Source: Halorubrum sp. GN11_10-6_MGM (GTDB lineage Archaea; Halobacteriota; Halobacteria; Halobacteriales; Haloferacaceae). Taken from it: DNA of 64,000 nucleotides. This document shows positions 36,599 through 45,585 of the stretch, piece after piece. Under the pieces are notes generated by a model. That model worked only from the letters and a program-made list of their open reading frames with translations. It made no database searches and had not been told where the DNA came from. Numbering within the stretch: the stretch's first letter is position 1; each line of letters begins with the position of its first letter. A program made the position numbers and the translations under genes. The stretch lies in the NCBI RefSeq assembly GCF_005435165.1, contig NZ_SGUC01000001.1:62001-126000 (forward strand). Direction: 5' to 3'.

Positions 36599-37333
36599 TC
36601 AGATATCCTCGACTCGGACCCCCGACTCGGTGCCGACGTGGACCTCGTCCGCGAGCCCGACAAACAGGCCGTGTTCGACGGCGCCGGGGACCTCGGCGAG
36701 CGTCGTCGACAGCGCCGCGGGGTCGTCGATCGCGCCGAACGCGCAGTCCAGCACGAGGTTCCCGTTGTCCGTCACCACGGGACCGTCCTTCCGCTCCGCG
36801 CGCCGCAGCGTCGGCTCTCCGCCGGCCTCCCGGACCGCCGCGGCGACCGCGGTCCGCCCCGCCGGCAGGACCTCGACCGGGACGGAGCGGTCCAACCGCG
36901 GCAACTCCTTCGAGGGGTCGGCGACCACGAGGAACCGGTCGGCCGCGGCGTCGACGAGCTTCTCGCGGGCGTGGGCCGCGCCGCCGCCCTTGATCAGCGC
37001 GCCGCCGGGGACGGGACCCGGCGATCCGTCGCGCCCGGTCGCCACCTGATCCGCCCCGTCGATGGCGAGGTCAATCCCCGGTCCGTCGGGGCCGACCGCC
37101 TCGGGGAGGTCGAGGCAGGGAATCCCCTCCTCGGCCGCGAGCTCGCGGCTCGCGAACGAGGTGGGGACGCCGCGGACGTCGAGACCCGCGTCGACTCGAT
37201 CGCCGAGCCGCCGGATCGCGTGCGCCGCGGTCGAGCCGGTTCCGAGGCCGACCACGTCGCCGTCGGTCACCGCCTCGGCCGCCGACTCGCCCGCCCGGCG
37301 CTTCGCCGCGTCGCTCCCGCCGCTGGTCTTCAT
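36599..37333 (-). CDS. rpiA: Ribose-5-phosphate isomerase A
   Basis: A 244-residue RpiA interconverting ribose 5-phosphate and ribulose 5-phosphate. Diagnostic segments are VVGLGTGSTAAHAI, DLAIDGADQV and LIKGGGAAHAREK (catalytic Asp and Lys), and GNLVLDCAFG. It supplies ribose for nucleotides in an organism lacking the oxidative pentose-phosphate route. A weak CTTTTCAAC lies about 27 bases before the ATG. Confidence 0.95.
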   Translation of the reverse strand: MKTSGGSDAAKRRAGESAAEAVTDGDVVGLGTGSTAAHAIRRLGDRVDAGLDVRGVPTSFASRELAAEEGIPCLDLPEAVGPDGPGIDLAIDGADQVATGRDGSPGPVPGGALIKGGGAAHAREKLVDAAADRFLVVADPSKELPRLDRSVPVEVLPAGRTAVAAAVREAGGEPTLRRAERKDGPVVTDNGNLVLDCAFGAIDDPAALSTTLAEVPGAVEHGLFVGLADEVHVGTESGVRVEDI

Positions 37334-37409
37334 GAGACCGAGTGCGCGCGCGGCGGTTGAAAAGGCGTCGGCGCGCGAGCGGCGGCGGGGCGGGACGCGC
37401 CCGGTGGCG

Positions 37410-38534
37410 TCACTCCAGTCGGTCCAACACCGCCTCCGCGTCGTACGCGAGGGTGAGCTCGCGGGAGCGGCCGCGGCCGTCGACGTCGGCGTACTCGGCG
37501 TCGATCACGCCGAGCTGGTCGAGCTTGTTGATGATCTCCGAGTAGCGGGTGTAGCCGAGGTCGGTCTCGTCGTTGAACGCGTCGTACACCGTCCCGGCGC
37601 GCTCGCCGTCGTGCTCGGCGAGGACGCGGACGAGGTCGCGCTCGGAGTCGGAGAGCCCGCGGAGCGACCGCGAGAGGTGGACGTGTTTCGACTTGTCGTA
37701 CGCCTCCTCGACGTCCTCATCCGAGATCGTCTTCGAGGCGCGCATCTCGGCGTTGAGTCCGGCCCGGCGCAGGAGATCGATGCCGACCCGGAGGTCGCCG
37801 CTGTCGGCGGTGAGGTCGGCGACGCGCTCCAGTTCGACGTCGCCGATGACGCCCTCGTGAAAGCCGCGCTTGGCGCGCTCGGCGAGGATGTCGTATATCT
37901 CGGTGGCGTCGTAGACGGGGAAGTACACCTCCTCGGGCCGGAAGACGGACTGGACGCGGGTGTCGAGGTCGTCGATCACGTCGAGGCCCAGATCGGAGGA
38001 GACGACGATGACGCCGATCTTCGCGCCGGAGTGGGCCTCGTGGGCGCGAAGCAGCGAGTACAGCGTGTCGGACGCCTCGTTCTCGTAGAAGAGGTAGTTC
38101 ACGTCGTCGAGGGCGACGACCAACACCTCGTCCTCCTCGACGAGCCGGTCGGTGATCTGGCCGAACAGCTTCTTGAACGAGATGCCGGACGAGGGGGGTT
38201 CGTACTCGAATATCCCCTCGAACAGCCGGGAGAACACCGCGTAGCGCGTCGAGTCGACCTGACAGTTGACGCGCACCGTCCGGACTTCCGTGCGGGCACC
38301 CAGCTCGCCGAACAGCTTCTGGACCGCGGTGGTCTTGCCGGTTCCCGGCGGGCCGCGGACCATCGTGTTGAGCGGGCGGGAGCCGCGGACGGCGGGGCGG
38401 AGTGCGTACTTGAGGTTCTCCAGCTGGCTCTCGCGGTGGCGGAACGTCTCGGGGACGTGGTCGATCTCGAACACCGACTCGTCGCGGAACACGGACTCGT
38501 CCCACGAGAGCATGTCCCCGCCGTCCCCGGTCAT
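37410..38534 (-). CDS. Orc1/Cdc6-type replication initiator protein
   Basis: A 374-residue AAA+ protein of the archaeal origin-recognition family. Walker A is VRGPPGTGKTTA, Walker B VVALDDVNYL, sensor regions follow (SSDLGLDV), and the C-terminal winged helix includes TDLGYTRYSEIINKLDQLGV. These proteins bind origin repeats and load MCM. Several haloarchaeal paralogues are not tied to origins; I saw no origin-type repeat array next to this gene. ATG 38534 fits the GGTTAAG element about 26 bases upstream; an in-frame ATG at 38513 is possible. Confidence 0.92.
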   Translation of the reverse strand: MTGDGGDMLSWDESVFRDESVFEIDHVPETFRHRESQLENLKYALRPAVRGSRPLNTMVRGPPGTGKTTAVQKLFGELGARTEVRTVRVNCQVDSTRYAVFSRLFEGIFEYEPPSSGISFKKLFGQITDRLVEEDEVLVVALDDVNYLFYENEASDTLYSLLRAHEAHSGAKIGVIVVSSDLGLDVIDDLDTRVQSVFRPEEVYFPVYDATEIYDILAERAKRGFHEGVIGDVELERVADLTADSGDLRVGIDLLRRAGLNAEMRASKTISDEDVEEAYDKSKHVHLSRSLRGLSDSERDLVRVLAEHDGERAGTVYDAFNDETDLGYTRYSEIINKLDQLGVIDAEYADVDGRGRSRELTLAYDAEAVLDRLE

Positions 38535-38639
38535 GCGAGTACCACGAGAGGCCGCGCACTTAACCGTTGCCCGGCGCCGGGGCGAAACTGAAACGTGTCG
38601 CACGAGCGCCCGATGGAAGCGATTACGCCGATCGCTCGT

Positions 38640-39734
38640 TCACTCTCGGTCCGGCGGAGAGGCGGGGTCGTCCGGCCGATCGGCCCCCGCGTTCCCCGAC
38701 GCGTCTCCGCGGCGCAACACCAGCACGTGGCGCGTCAGCGACCGATGGACGCGCCGCTCGAACGCCGCGTCGACCGTCCAGCCGGCCTCGCGCGCCGGCC
38801 CGCGCCAGTCGCGATCCGCGACCAGCACCGCGCGCGGCGCGACCCGGGCCGCCTCGGCGAGCGCGCCCGCGACGAGGTCCGCGAGCTCGTGGCGCGCGAT
38901 CTTCGACTGCCGGCCGTACGGCGCGTCGAACGCGACGCCGTCGAGGGCGTCGTCCGGGAGCGGGAGCGCGGTCGCGTCCGCGCGAGCGACGTGCCACTCC
39001 GGGGATCCCTCGCTTCCCAGATACTCGCGGAAGTTCTCCCGCGCGCCGCGGACCATCTTGGCCTGCGCGTCGCAGGCGACGGCGTCGGCGCCGACGAGGC
39101 CGGCCTCCAGCGGGAGTCCGCCGGTGCCGCACATCGGATCGAGCAGCGTCCGACCCGGAGCGGCGCCGGCGAGGTTGGCGTACGCGCGGGCGTCCGCCGG
39201 CGCCATGCTCCCGGGCTGGAAGAAGGGGCGCTCGGTGGGGTTCGGCGCGAAGTCGCGGGCGGCCTCGACGGCGACCCAGCCGAGTGCGCACAGGTCCGCG
39301 TCGCCGCCGTCCGCGCCCGCGACGGCGTCGTGGTCGGCGCGCGGGCCGGCCGAAAACAGCGCGCGGAGGACGTGGTCGGGGTCGTCGAGGTCGACGTCGA
39401 ACCCGCGGTCGACGAGGACGCCGCCGAGTTCGCGCTCGGCTTCCTCCGTCGAGACGCCGGACGTGCCCCGGACGTCGCGGGCGCGGACCGCGACCGTCCC
39501 GGAGCGGTCGAGCGACGCGGCCCGGAGCGCGGCGACCGCGGCGTCGACGTCGGCGTCCGTCCGCGCGACCGCCTCGTGCGCGGCGCGGGTGTAGGCGAGC
39601 CGCCGTATCCCGGACCGGTCGACGCCGCCGGTACGCGCGACCCCCGGTGCGAGGAGGTCGACGCCGGTCGCGGCGGTCGCCGCCTCGCGGGCGGCGAAGG
39701 CGTCGGTCTCGCCGGCGAGTTCGAGCCAGTACAC
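38640..39734 (-). CDS. tRNA (guanine-10-N2)-methyltransferase
   Basis: A 364-residue protein: an N-terminal THUMP-type RNA-binding region (about 1-155) and a class I methyltransferase with SAM motif I LLDPMCGTGGLPLEA and catalytic motif IV FDAPYGRQSK. This matches archaeal TrmG10, which makes N2-(di)methylguanosine-10 in tRNA. GTG 39734 (VYWLELAGET) is preferred over a TTG further upstream. It is divergent from tbp. Confidence 0.88.
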   Translation of the reverse strand: MYWLELAGETDAFAAREAATAATGVDLLAPGVARTGGVDRSGIRRLAYTRAAHEAVARTDADVDAAVAALRAASLDRSGTVAVRARDVRGTSGVSTEEAERELGGVLVDRGFDVDLDDPDHVLRALFSAGPRADHDAVAGADGGDADLCALGWVAVEAARDFAPNPTERPFFQPGSMAPADARAYANLAGAAPGRTLLDPMCGTGGLPLEAGLVGADAVACDAQAKMVRGARENFREYLGSEGSPEWHVARADATALPLPDDALDGVAFDAPYGRQSKIARHELADLVAGALAEAARVAPRAVLVADRDWRGPAREAGWTVDAAFERRVHRSLTRHVLVLRRGDASGNAGADRPDDPASPPDRE

Positions 39735-39786
39735 GCCGACCGCTCCGCGCGGCGGCGGCAATAGCGTGGCGGTTCCGACCGGCTAC

Positions 39787-39795
39787 CATTTAAGT
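39787..39795 (+). promoter_or_regulatory. TATA element of tbp
   Basis: CATTTAAGT is centred about 28 bases before ATG 39819. It is the only TATA-like site in the spacer and, being nearly symmetrical, might also serve the divergent methyltransferase gene with a longer leader. Confidence 0.55.
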
Positions 39796-39818
39796 GCGTC
39801 CGGGCGAGAATCGAGGTG

Positions 39819-40379
39819 ATGACGGCCGACCCGAAGGAGACGATCACCGTAGAGAACGTCGTCGCTTCCACGGGGATCGGACAGGAGCTCGATCTCCAGA
39901 GCGTCGCGATGGACCTCGAAGGCGCCGACTACGACCCCGAGCAGTTCCCCGGCCTCGTCTACCGCACCACGGACCCGAAGTCGGCCGCGCTGATCTTCCG
40001 TTCGGGGAAGATCGTCTGTACCGGCGCGAACTCGATCGAGGCGGTCCACGAGAGCCTCGACATCGTCTTCGGCGAGCTCCGCGCGCTTCAGATCCCGATC
40101 GAGGACCCGGAGGTGACGGTCCAGAACATCGTCACGTCGGCCGACCTCGGCGAGAGCCTCAATCTGAACGCGATCGCGATCGGCCTCGGCTTGGAACACA
40201 TCGAGTACGAGCCGGAGCAGTTCCCCGGCCTCGTCTACCGGCTCGACGAGCCGGAGGTCGTCGCGCTCCTGTTCGGCAGCGGGAAGGTCGTCGTCACCGG
40301 CGGCACGACCCCCGAAGACGCCGCCGCCGCCGTCGACGTGATCGTCGAGGAGCTGAACGGGCTCGGTCTGTTGGACTGA
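39819..40379 (+). CDS. tbp: TATA-box-binding protein
   Basis: A 186-residue TBP, the core transcription factor that recognises the TATA elements annotated here. It consists of two direct repeats; the halves share PEQFPGLVYR (at about residues 41 and 132) and GSGKIV/GSGKVV. Haloarchaea commonly have several TBPs; this one has the classic sequence and an acidic C-terminus. ATG 39819 is preferred to a GTG three bases upstream. Confidence 0.96.
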   Translation: MTADPKETITVENVVASTGIGQELDLQSVAMDLEGADYDPEQFPGLVYRTTDPKSAALIFRSGKIVCTGANSIEAVHESLDIVFGELRALQIPIEDPEVTVQNIVTSADLGESLNLNAIAIGLGLEHIEYEPEQFPGLVYRLDEPEVVALLFGSGKVVVTGGTTPEDAAAAVDVIVEELNGLGLLD

Positions 40380-40461
40380 CGCGACGGACGGGGCGCTGCG
40401 ACGCTCGTTCGACCCGGGCGCGTTCCGCGGCCACTTTTATCCCCGCCCCCGTAGGTGAACC

Positions 40462-40821
40462 ATGCTCTTACAGACGGTGACGCCGGTCTCCGTGCTCGGG
40501 ACGACCGTCCTGTTGGCGCTGTTCCTCTCTATCACCGCACACGTCGCGGCCCGAAACGTCCTCGGCGACGTCGACCCGCGGCGCGCCCTCTACGTCGGGC
40601 CCCTGCCCGCGGTGATAAGCGTCGTCGGCAACGCGTTCGACCTCTCGGGGGCGCTCATCCTCCTCGCCGCGCTCCTCATCGACGGGACGATGTTCTGGTG
40701 GAGCTACGAGCAGCCGCGGCGGGTCGTCGCCGTGATGACGCTGATCCACGCCGTGGTCACGACGCTGCTCAGCGGGCTTCTGCTCCTGATCTCGGTTCTG
40801 CTCGCGTCGATGCCGGGGTAG
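40462..40821 (+). CDS. Small polytopic membrane protein
   Basis: A 119-residue protein with four hydrophobic segments (VLGTTVLLALFLSITAHVA, PLPAVISVVGNAF, GALILLAALLIDGTMFW, VVTTLLSGLLLLISVLLA). A CTTTTATCC element is about 26 bases before the ATG. It is a conserved-looking haloarchaeal membrane protein of unknown function. Confidence 0.7.
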   Translation: MLLQTVTPVSVLGTTVLLALFLSITAHVAARNVLGDVDPRRALYVGPLPAVISVVGNAFDLSGALILLAALLIDGTMFWWSYEQPRRVVAVMTLIHAVVTTLLSGLLLLISVLLASMPG

Positions 40822-40854
40822 GCCGACTGGAACGGTCCTCGGCGCGCCCTCCGG

Positions 40855-43170
40855 TCACGGCGACGGCGGCGGTCCGTCGTACGCGTCGTGGTCCTGATAG
40901 AAGTTGAGGGTCGCGAACTTCAGCTTCTCGGGGGCGACGTCCAGCAGTTCCTCGCGCTCCTCCGGCGGGAAGGCGGACCGGACCGAGTACTTCCCCATGT
41001 CGGCGGTCGTGTAGCGGCGGTCGGCGAGGATCCGCACACCGAAGTCGTCCGGGCCGCGGATCACCCGGCCGAGCGCCTGCCGCGTCTTGCGGATCGTCGG
41101 GATCTCGACCGCGTACGTCCACCCCGGGTCGCGGGCGCGGTCGCGGTCCGCGAACGCCCGGTCGTAGGCGTCCTGAACCGCCTCGGTTCGGTCCGAGAGG
41201 TGCGGGTACGGGACGCCCACCACGACGACCGTGCGGGCGTCGTCGCCGTCGAAGCTCACCCCCTCGCCGAGCGTGCCCCACAGCGACGTGAACAGCGCGG
41301 CGCCGTCGCTCTCCACGAACTCGCTGCGGAGGCGTTCCTCGTCCTTGCCCGGGCCGTCGAGGTAGATCGGGCCGAGGTCGGAGGCGGCCGCGTCGGGTCG
41401 CCCCGCAGCGTCCCCGGCGCCGCTGCCCCCGGGGTCGACGCCTCCGCCCGACCCCGTGAGCCGCTCGTGGTAGCGCTCGGCCTCGGCGTACGAGGGGAAG
41501 AAGGCGAGCATGTTGCCGGGCGTAAACCGGATCGCGTCGCGGAGCAGCGAGGACACCGCCTCTTGCGTCTCCGGGTCGTTGCGGTCCGAGGCGAAAAGCG
41601 GCGGCACGTCGGCCGCGAACGTCCGCCGGTTCGCCTCGGGGTACCCCATCCCGTAGGCCATCGACGCCGCGTCCTCCAGCCCGAGCACGTCCTCGGTCAC
41701 GTCGAACGGGCGCAGCGTCGCGCTCATCAGGACGGAGGCGGCCACCTCGTCGAACAGCTCGCCGGTGACGTTCCGGGGGATACAGGTGTACAGCTCCGCC
41801 CGCCCGTAGGCCTCGTCGGTGCCGGCGTCGCGCCGGACGGAGACCACCGGGTACTGGCCGAACTCGGCCCCCTCGTCCATCCACGTCGCGACGAATCGGG
41901 CGGCCGCGAGCGTCTGCGACTCCGACCGGGTCGTCGCCTCCCCGTCGCGGTAGCGGCGCTCGTACTCCTCGTCTATCGCCTGCCCGAGCTGGACGGCGAG
42001 CTCGGTCTCAGTGTCGATCCCCTTCCCTTCGTAGTTGCGGAGGAACGCCAGCGTGAGGTCGTCGCGGCGGTCGTCGTTGGCGATCGAGACGTCCTCCCAG
42101 CTCTCCGTCACCGACTCCGAGCCCCCGAAGCCGAGCGCGTCCTCGTACGTCTCGACGAGGGCGTCGCGGAACGCACGGAGCACGTTCTCGGCGGGCTCGG
42201 CGCGGGAGTCGTCGCTGTCGTCCAGTTCGTCGAGCGCGGCGTCGAGGGTGTTCTCCGTCAGCGTCCGGGTGGCGTGGTCGCGGGCGGCGTCCTCGATGTT
42301 GTGCGCCTCGTCGAAGACGGTGATTATCTCGCTCGGGTCGCGGTCGATCCAGCGGAAGAACTGCTCGCGGATGTTCGGGTCGAGGAGGTGGTGGTAGTTA
42401 CAGACGACGAGGTCGACGCCCTCCATCCCCTCCTTCAGCAGCTCGTAGCCGCACAGCTCCCGTTCGTCGGCGTACGCGTACACGTCCTCGGGCGTCCGAA
42501 CGTCTTCGAAGAGCCACGAGAAGAACTCGTCGGTGTCGCGGGTGAGGTTGTTCCGGTAGTGTTCACAGACGTTTGCGGCCTCGTACTCGTCGATCTCTGC
42601 TTCCAGCTCGTCGAGCTCCTCCATGATCGCCTCGCGGGCCTCGGCCGCGCCCGCGTCGCCCTCGCGGCTCTCGGCCAGCAGCTCGCGCTGGCGCGACTCC
42701 AGCTCGCGGACCTCGCTCTCCGTCTCGACCATCTCGCGGGTGGTGTCGCGGAGGGTCTGACACTCCTGATAGTCGACGTCGATGTGACACATCGACGACT
42801 TCCCCTTGAAGACGACCGCGCGGATCGGCTCCTCGCGGGTGATCGCGCGGGCGTCCTCGACGAACTGCCGCATCTGCTGGTGGACGTTGGTCGTGATGAC
42901 GACCGTGCGGTCGTGCTCGCGGGCGTGTTCGAGGGCTGGCACGAGCGCGGAGAGGGTCTTCCCCGTGCCGGGCGCCCCCTCGAACAGCACGTCCTGTCCG
43001 CGGTCCAGCGCGTTGGCGACCCTGTCCATCGCCTCGCGCTGGTTGGGGTACGGCTCCTCGTAGGGGAAGAACCGCAGGTGCGGCGGCTCTGACACGGGGA
43101 GAGGTTCGACGGCGTCGGCTAAAAGGAGTCGGGTGGCGTGGCGGAAGTGGTCCGCGTCGACGGCCGTCAC
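40855..43170 (-). CDS. XPD/Rad3-like iron-sulfur DNA helicase
   Basis: A 771-residue superfamily 2 helicase of the XPD/DinG group. Walker A is FEGAPGTGKTLS, the DEAH box VFDEAHNIED, motif VI QALGRVIRG. Four cysteines placed between motifs Ia and II (SSMCHID, YQECQTL, NVCEHY, ELCGYE) form the [4Fe-4S] site of 5'-3' XPD-type helicases. A Gly/Asp-rich low-complexity insert (about residue 590-615) is a haloarchaeal feature. GTG 43170 is the start. Role: probably DNA repair or removal of DNA structures. Confidence 0.92.
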   Translation of the reverse strand: MTAVDADHFRHATRLLLADAVEPLPVSEPPHLRFFPYEEPYPNQREAMDRVANALDRGQDVLFEGAPGTGKTLSALVPALEHAREHDRTVVITTNVHQQMRQFVEDARAITREEPIRAVVFKGKSSMCHIDVDYQECQTLRDTTREMVETESEVRELESRQRELLAESREGDAGAAEAREAIMEELDELEAEIDEYEAANVCEHYRNNLTRDTDEFFSWLFEDVRTPEDVYAYADERELCGYELLKEGMEGVDLVVCNYHHLLDPNIREQFFRWIDRDPSEIITVFDEAHNIEDAARDHATRTLTENTLDAALDELDDSDDSRAEPAENVLRAFRDALVETYEDALGFGGSESVTESWEDVSIANDDRRDDLTLAFLRNYEGKGIDTETELAVQLGQAIDEEYERRYRDGEATTRSESQTLAAARFVATWMDEGAEFGQYPVVSVRRDAGTDEAYGRAELYTCIPRNVTGELFDEVAASVLMSATLRPFDVTEDVLGLEDAASMAYGMGYPEANRRTFAADVPPLFASDRNDPETQEAVSSLLRDAIRFTPGNMLAFFPSYAEAERYHERLTGSGGGVDPGGSGAGDAAGRPDAAASDLGPIYLDGPGKDEERLRSEFVESDGAALFTSLWGTLGEGVSFDGDDARTVVVVGVPYPHLSDRTEAVQDAYDRAFADRDRARDPGWTYAVEIPTIRKTRQALGRVIRGPDDFGVRILADRRYTTADMGKYSVRSAFPPEEREELLDVAPEKLKFATLNFYQDHDAYDGPPPSP

Positions 43171-43287
43171 GGAGGGGCGCGGCGCGACCCGTTCGAGGCG
43201 TTGTCACCCGCGACGCACTCTCCCGAGACGCGACTGCCCGCGACGCACCCGCTAATTTAACAGCGCGCGGCGAGCATCCGGAGACGA

Positions 43288-43788
43288 ATGTTCGACGAGA
43301 TCCTCGAGAAGTTCGAGGGGTCACCCAGCCAGCAGGCGGTGATCCGGCTGTTCTTAGAGCGCGGCTTCTCCGTCAACGAGGAGGGACGGGTCGTCTCCGG
43401 CGGGATCGAGATCCCGTACACCGGGATCGCGCGCGAACTCGACGTCGACCGGCGCGTCGTGGACTCGACGACGGACGCGATCCTCGCCGACCCCGAGTTG
43501 AAGCGCATCTTCACCAACATCTCGTCGATCCCGAGCCTGATGGATCTGGCACCGGTCCTCGATCTCACGGTCCTCACCATCGAGGTCGCGGCCGCCGACG
43601 AGACCGGGATCGTCGCCGAGGTGACCTCGATATTAGCCGACCGCGGCGTCTCGATCCGGCAGGTGCTGAGCGAGGACCCCGAGTTCACCGACGACCCCAA
43701 GCTGTACGTGATCACCGACGCCGAGCTGTCGGGCGACCTACTCGTCGAGATCCGCGAGCTCGACTACGTCCGCCGCGTCGGCTTCTGA
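43288..43788 (+). CDS. HTH plus ACT-domain regulator
   Basis: A 166-residue protein. The N-terminal half looks like a winged helix (SQQAVIRLFLERGFSVNEEG, TGIARELDVDRRVVDSTTDA). The C-terminal half is an ACT domain (VLTIEVAAADETGIVAEVTS, ILADRGVSIRQVL). ACT domains bind amino acids, so this is probably a transcription regulator of amino-acid metabolism. TAATTTAAC lies about 30 bases upstream; a T5 run at 43805-43809 follows the gene. Confidence 0.82.
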   Translation: MFDEILEKFEGSPSQQAVIRLFLERGFSVNEEGRVVSGGIEIPYTGIARELDVDRRVVDSTTDAILADPELKRIFTNISSIPSLMDLAPVLDLTVLTIEVAAADETGIVAEVTSILADRGVSIRQVLSEDPEFTDDPKLYVITDAELSGDLLVEIRELDYVRRVGF

Positions 43789-43804
43789 ACCGCCGTCGCA
43801 TCCG

Positions 43805-43809
43805 TTTTT
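43805..43809 (+). terminator. T-run terminator
   Basis: Five T residues 17 bases after the ACT-domain regulator stop, with no stem needed in archaea. Confidence 0.4.
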
Positions 43810-44020
43810 GAGGCCTCACCGAATCCCCTTCTGAGCCCCGTCGCATTCCCCTCAGAATCCCCGCCGCGTCGGCTCGCGCTCCCGTCGCGGCGGCGGTCCG
43901 TCGATCAGTTTCACCGCGCGGTCTGTCCGCGCGTGCCGGCAGATCCCTTCGAGAGATAACGAGCCGCGACCGAGCGCCGACGCGGATCGGATTTCACTTT
44001 CACTAGGGTGTAAACCAGTC

Positions 44021-44027
44021 TTTATAC
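44021..44027 (+). promoter_or_regulatory. TATA box of radA
   Basis: TTTATAC is centred about 29 bases before ATG 44053, consistent with a leaderless radA transcript. An AT-rich TTTCACTTTCACTAG tract lies about 25 bases further upstream. Confidence 0.65.
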
Positions 44028-44052
44028 CCGATGGCGAACAAGGGTCGTGTAC

Positions 44053-45084
44053 ATGCCTGAAGACGAACTCGAGGACCTCCCCGGCGTCGGCCCGGCGACC
44101 GCGGACAAGCTCGTGGACAACGGATTCGAGAGCTACCAGTCGATCGCGGTCGCGAGCCCCGGCGAGATGTCGAACACCGCCGACATCGGGGAGTCGTCCG
44201 CCGCGGACATCATCAACGCCGCCCGCGACGCCGCCGACGTGGGCGGGTTCGAGACGGGCGCGAGCGTGCTGGAGCGCCGCCAAGAGATCGGCAAGCTCTC
44301 CTGGCAGATAGACGAGGTCGACGACCTGCTCGGCGGCGGTATCGAGACGCAGTCGATCACCGAGGTGTACGGCGAGTTCGGGTCCGGGAAGTCGCAGGTC
44401 ACCCACCAGATGGCGGTCAACGTCCAGCTGGAGCCGGAGAACGGCGGCCTCGACGGCGGCTGTATCTTCGTCGACTCCGAGGACACGTTCCGACCGGAGC
44501 GGATCGACGACATGGTCCGCGGGCTCGACGACGAGATCCTCGCCGACGAGATGGAGCGGCGCGAGATCGAGGGGACGCCCTCGAACGAAGAGGCGCTCGA
44601 AGAGCTCGTCGAGGCGTTCTTGGACCAGATCCACGTCGCGAAGGCGTTCAACTCCAATCACCAGATCCTCCTCGCCGAGAAGGCGAAGGAGCTGGCGGGC
44701 GAACACGAGGAGACGGAGTGGCCGATCCGGATCGTCTGCGTTGACTCCCTGACCGCCCACTTCCGCGCGGAGTACGTCGGCCGGGGCGAGCTCGCCGAGC
44801 GACAGCAGAAGCTCAACAAGCACCTCCACGACCTGATGCGGCTCGGCGACCTGTACAACACCGCCATCCTCGTCACCAACCAGGTCGCGTCGAATCCCGA
44901 CTCCTACTTCGGCGATCCGACGCAGGCGATCGGGGGGAACATCCTCGGGCACGCCTCCACCTTCCGGATCTACCTCCGGAAGTCGAAGGGGAACAAGCGG
45001 ATCGTCCGGCTCGTCGACGCGCCGAACCTCGCCGACGGCGAGGCCGTGATGCGCGTCCAGAACGAGGGACTGAAGCCGGAGTAA
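44053..45084 (+). CDS. radA: DNA recombinase RadA
   Basis: A 343-residue archaeal Rad51/RecA homologue that forms filaments on single-stranded DNA for strand exchange. The N-terminal helix-hairpin-helix domain begins [14 protein letters not shown]; Walker A is GEFGSGKSQ, Walker [14 protein letters not shown], and L2 follows [20 protein letters not shown]. It is uninterrupted by an intein. ATG 44053 is used; a GTG six bases upstream is less likely. Confidence 0.97.
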   Translation: MPEDELEDLPGVGPATADKLVDNGFESYQSIAVASPGEMSNTADIGESSAADIINAARDAADVGGFETGASVLERRQEIGKLSWQIDEVDDLLGGGIETQSITEVYGEFGSGKSQVTHQMAVNVQLEPENGGLDGGCIFVDSEDTFRPERIDDMVRGLDDEILADEMERREIEGTPSNEEALEELVEAFLDQIHVAKAFNSNHQILLAEKAKELAGEHEETEWPIRIVCVDSLTAHFRAEYVGRGELAERQQKLNKHLHDLMRLGDLYNTAILVTNQVASNPDSYFGDPTQAIGGNILGHASTFRIYLRKSKGNKRIVRLVDAPNLADGEAVMRVQNEGLKPE

Positions 45085-45522
45085 CCGACCGATCGACGCG
45101 GCCTCGCTCGGCGATCCGGGTGGAATCGGTCGGCAAACTGACGGACGGAGCGCTCGACCGCGACACCGGTTGACGAACGTCAATTTCTCTCGACGAACCC
45201 GGAAACGTCCGAATTCGACAGTAACGGGCCGTCTGTCGATCGATCCCCCGAAAACGGGGCGGCAATACTCGCCGATCCGGGCCGCGCACGGCGCAGGGAC
45301 CGGCGTCGGCCGGGATTAACGACAAAACAGACAGAATACTTACACAACGATCGTGCGCTTCGGTCGCAACGATTGCCGCGAAATACCCGGGAAAACGTCC
45401 TTATATTCCATAGCCACGTCCTTATATCGGACGACCGCCGTATTATCAAGCGTGTTTTTTGTGAAACTCAACTCTAACGTTTATGTATAGTCGTTCCCCG
45501 GTGTCGAAACGTGATTCAGCAC
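45085..45522. other. 438-bp AT-rich regulatory spacer before amt
   Basis: No gene is supported. The right half is AT-rich and holds at least three TATA-like elements facing the ammonium transporter: a pair at 45395-45427 and TTTATGTATAG at about 45479-45489. Frames on either strand lack start signals and coding bias. Confidence 0.6.
45395..45427 (+). promoter_or_regulatory. Duplicated core promoter, 21 bp apart
   Basis: ACGTCCTTATAT occurs at 45395-45406 and again at 45416-45427, identical and exactly two helical turns apart. Both include a TATA box and upstream purine-poor element. They would give leaders of roughly 70-90 bases before the short ORF that precedes amt. Confidence 0.55.
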
Positions 45523-45585
45523 ATGAACACGAGCGAAGCGCGGTACGAATCGGACGAGCGTTCAGTAGAGGTGGATAACGCGTGA
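45523..45585 (+). CDS. Possible 20-residue leader peptide overlapping amt
   Basis: [20 protein letters not shown] then TGA; the stop overlaps the GTG of amt (GTGA, 45582-45585). A TATA-like TTTATGTATAG ends some 35 bases upstream. Translational coupling to amt is plausible; expression of the peptide is not shown. Confidence 0.4.
   Translation: MNTSEARYESDERSVEVDNA

Noticed and set aside
40888-43092. Open 734-codon frame on the plus strand
   Set aside because: Antisense to the XPD-like helicase, which has complete motifs and an iron-sulfur site on the other strand.
44031-44060. Nine-codon ORF overlapping the radA start
   Set aside because: It begins only a few bases after the radA TATA box, so it would lie upstream of the expected transcription start.
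40825-45322. Other intein hosts in the window (RadA, NrdA)
   Set aside because: RadA and NrdA are of normal length and their motifs are uninterrupted, so neither carries an intein here.
45180-45449. 89-codon minus-strand frame upstream of amt
   Set aside because: It crosses AT-rich promoter DNA, has unusual codon use and lacks a promoter; no family resemblance.
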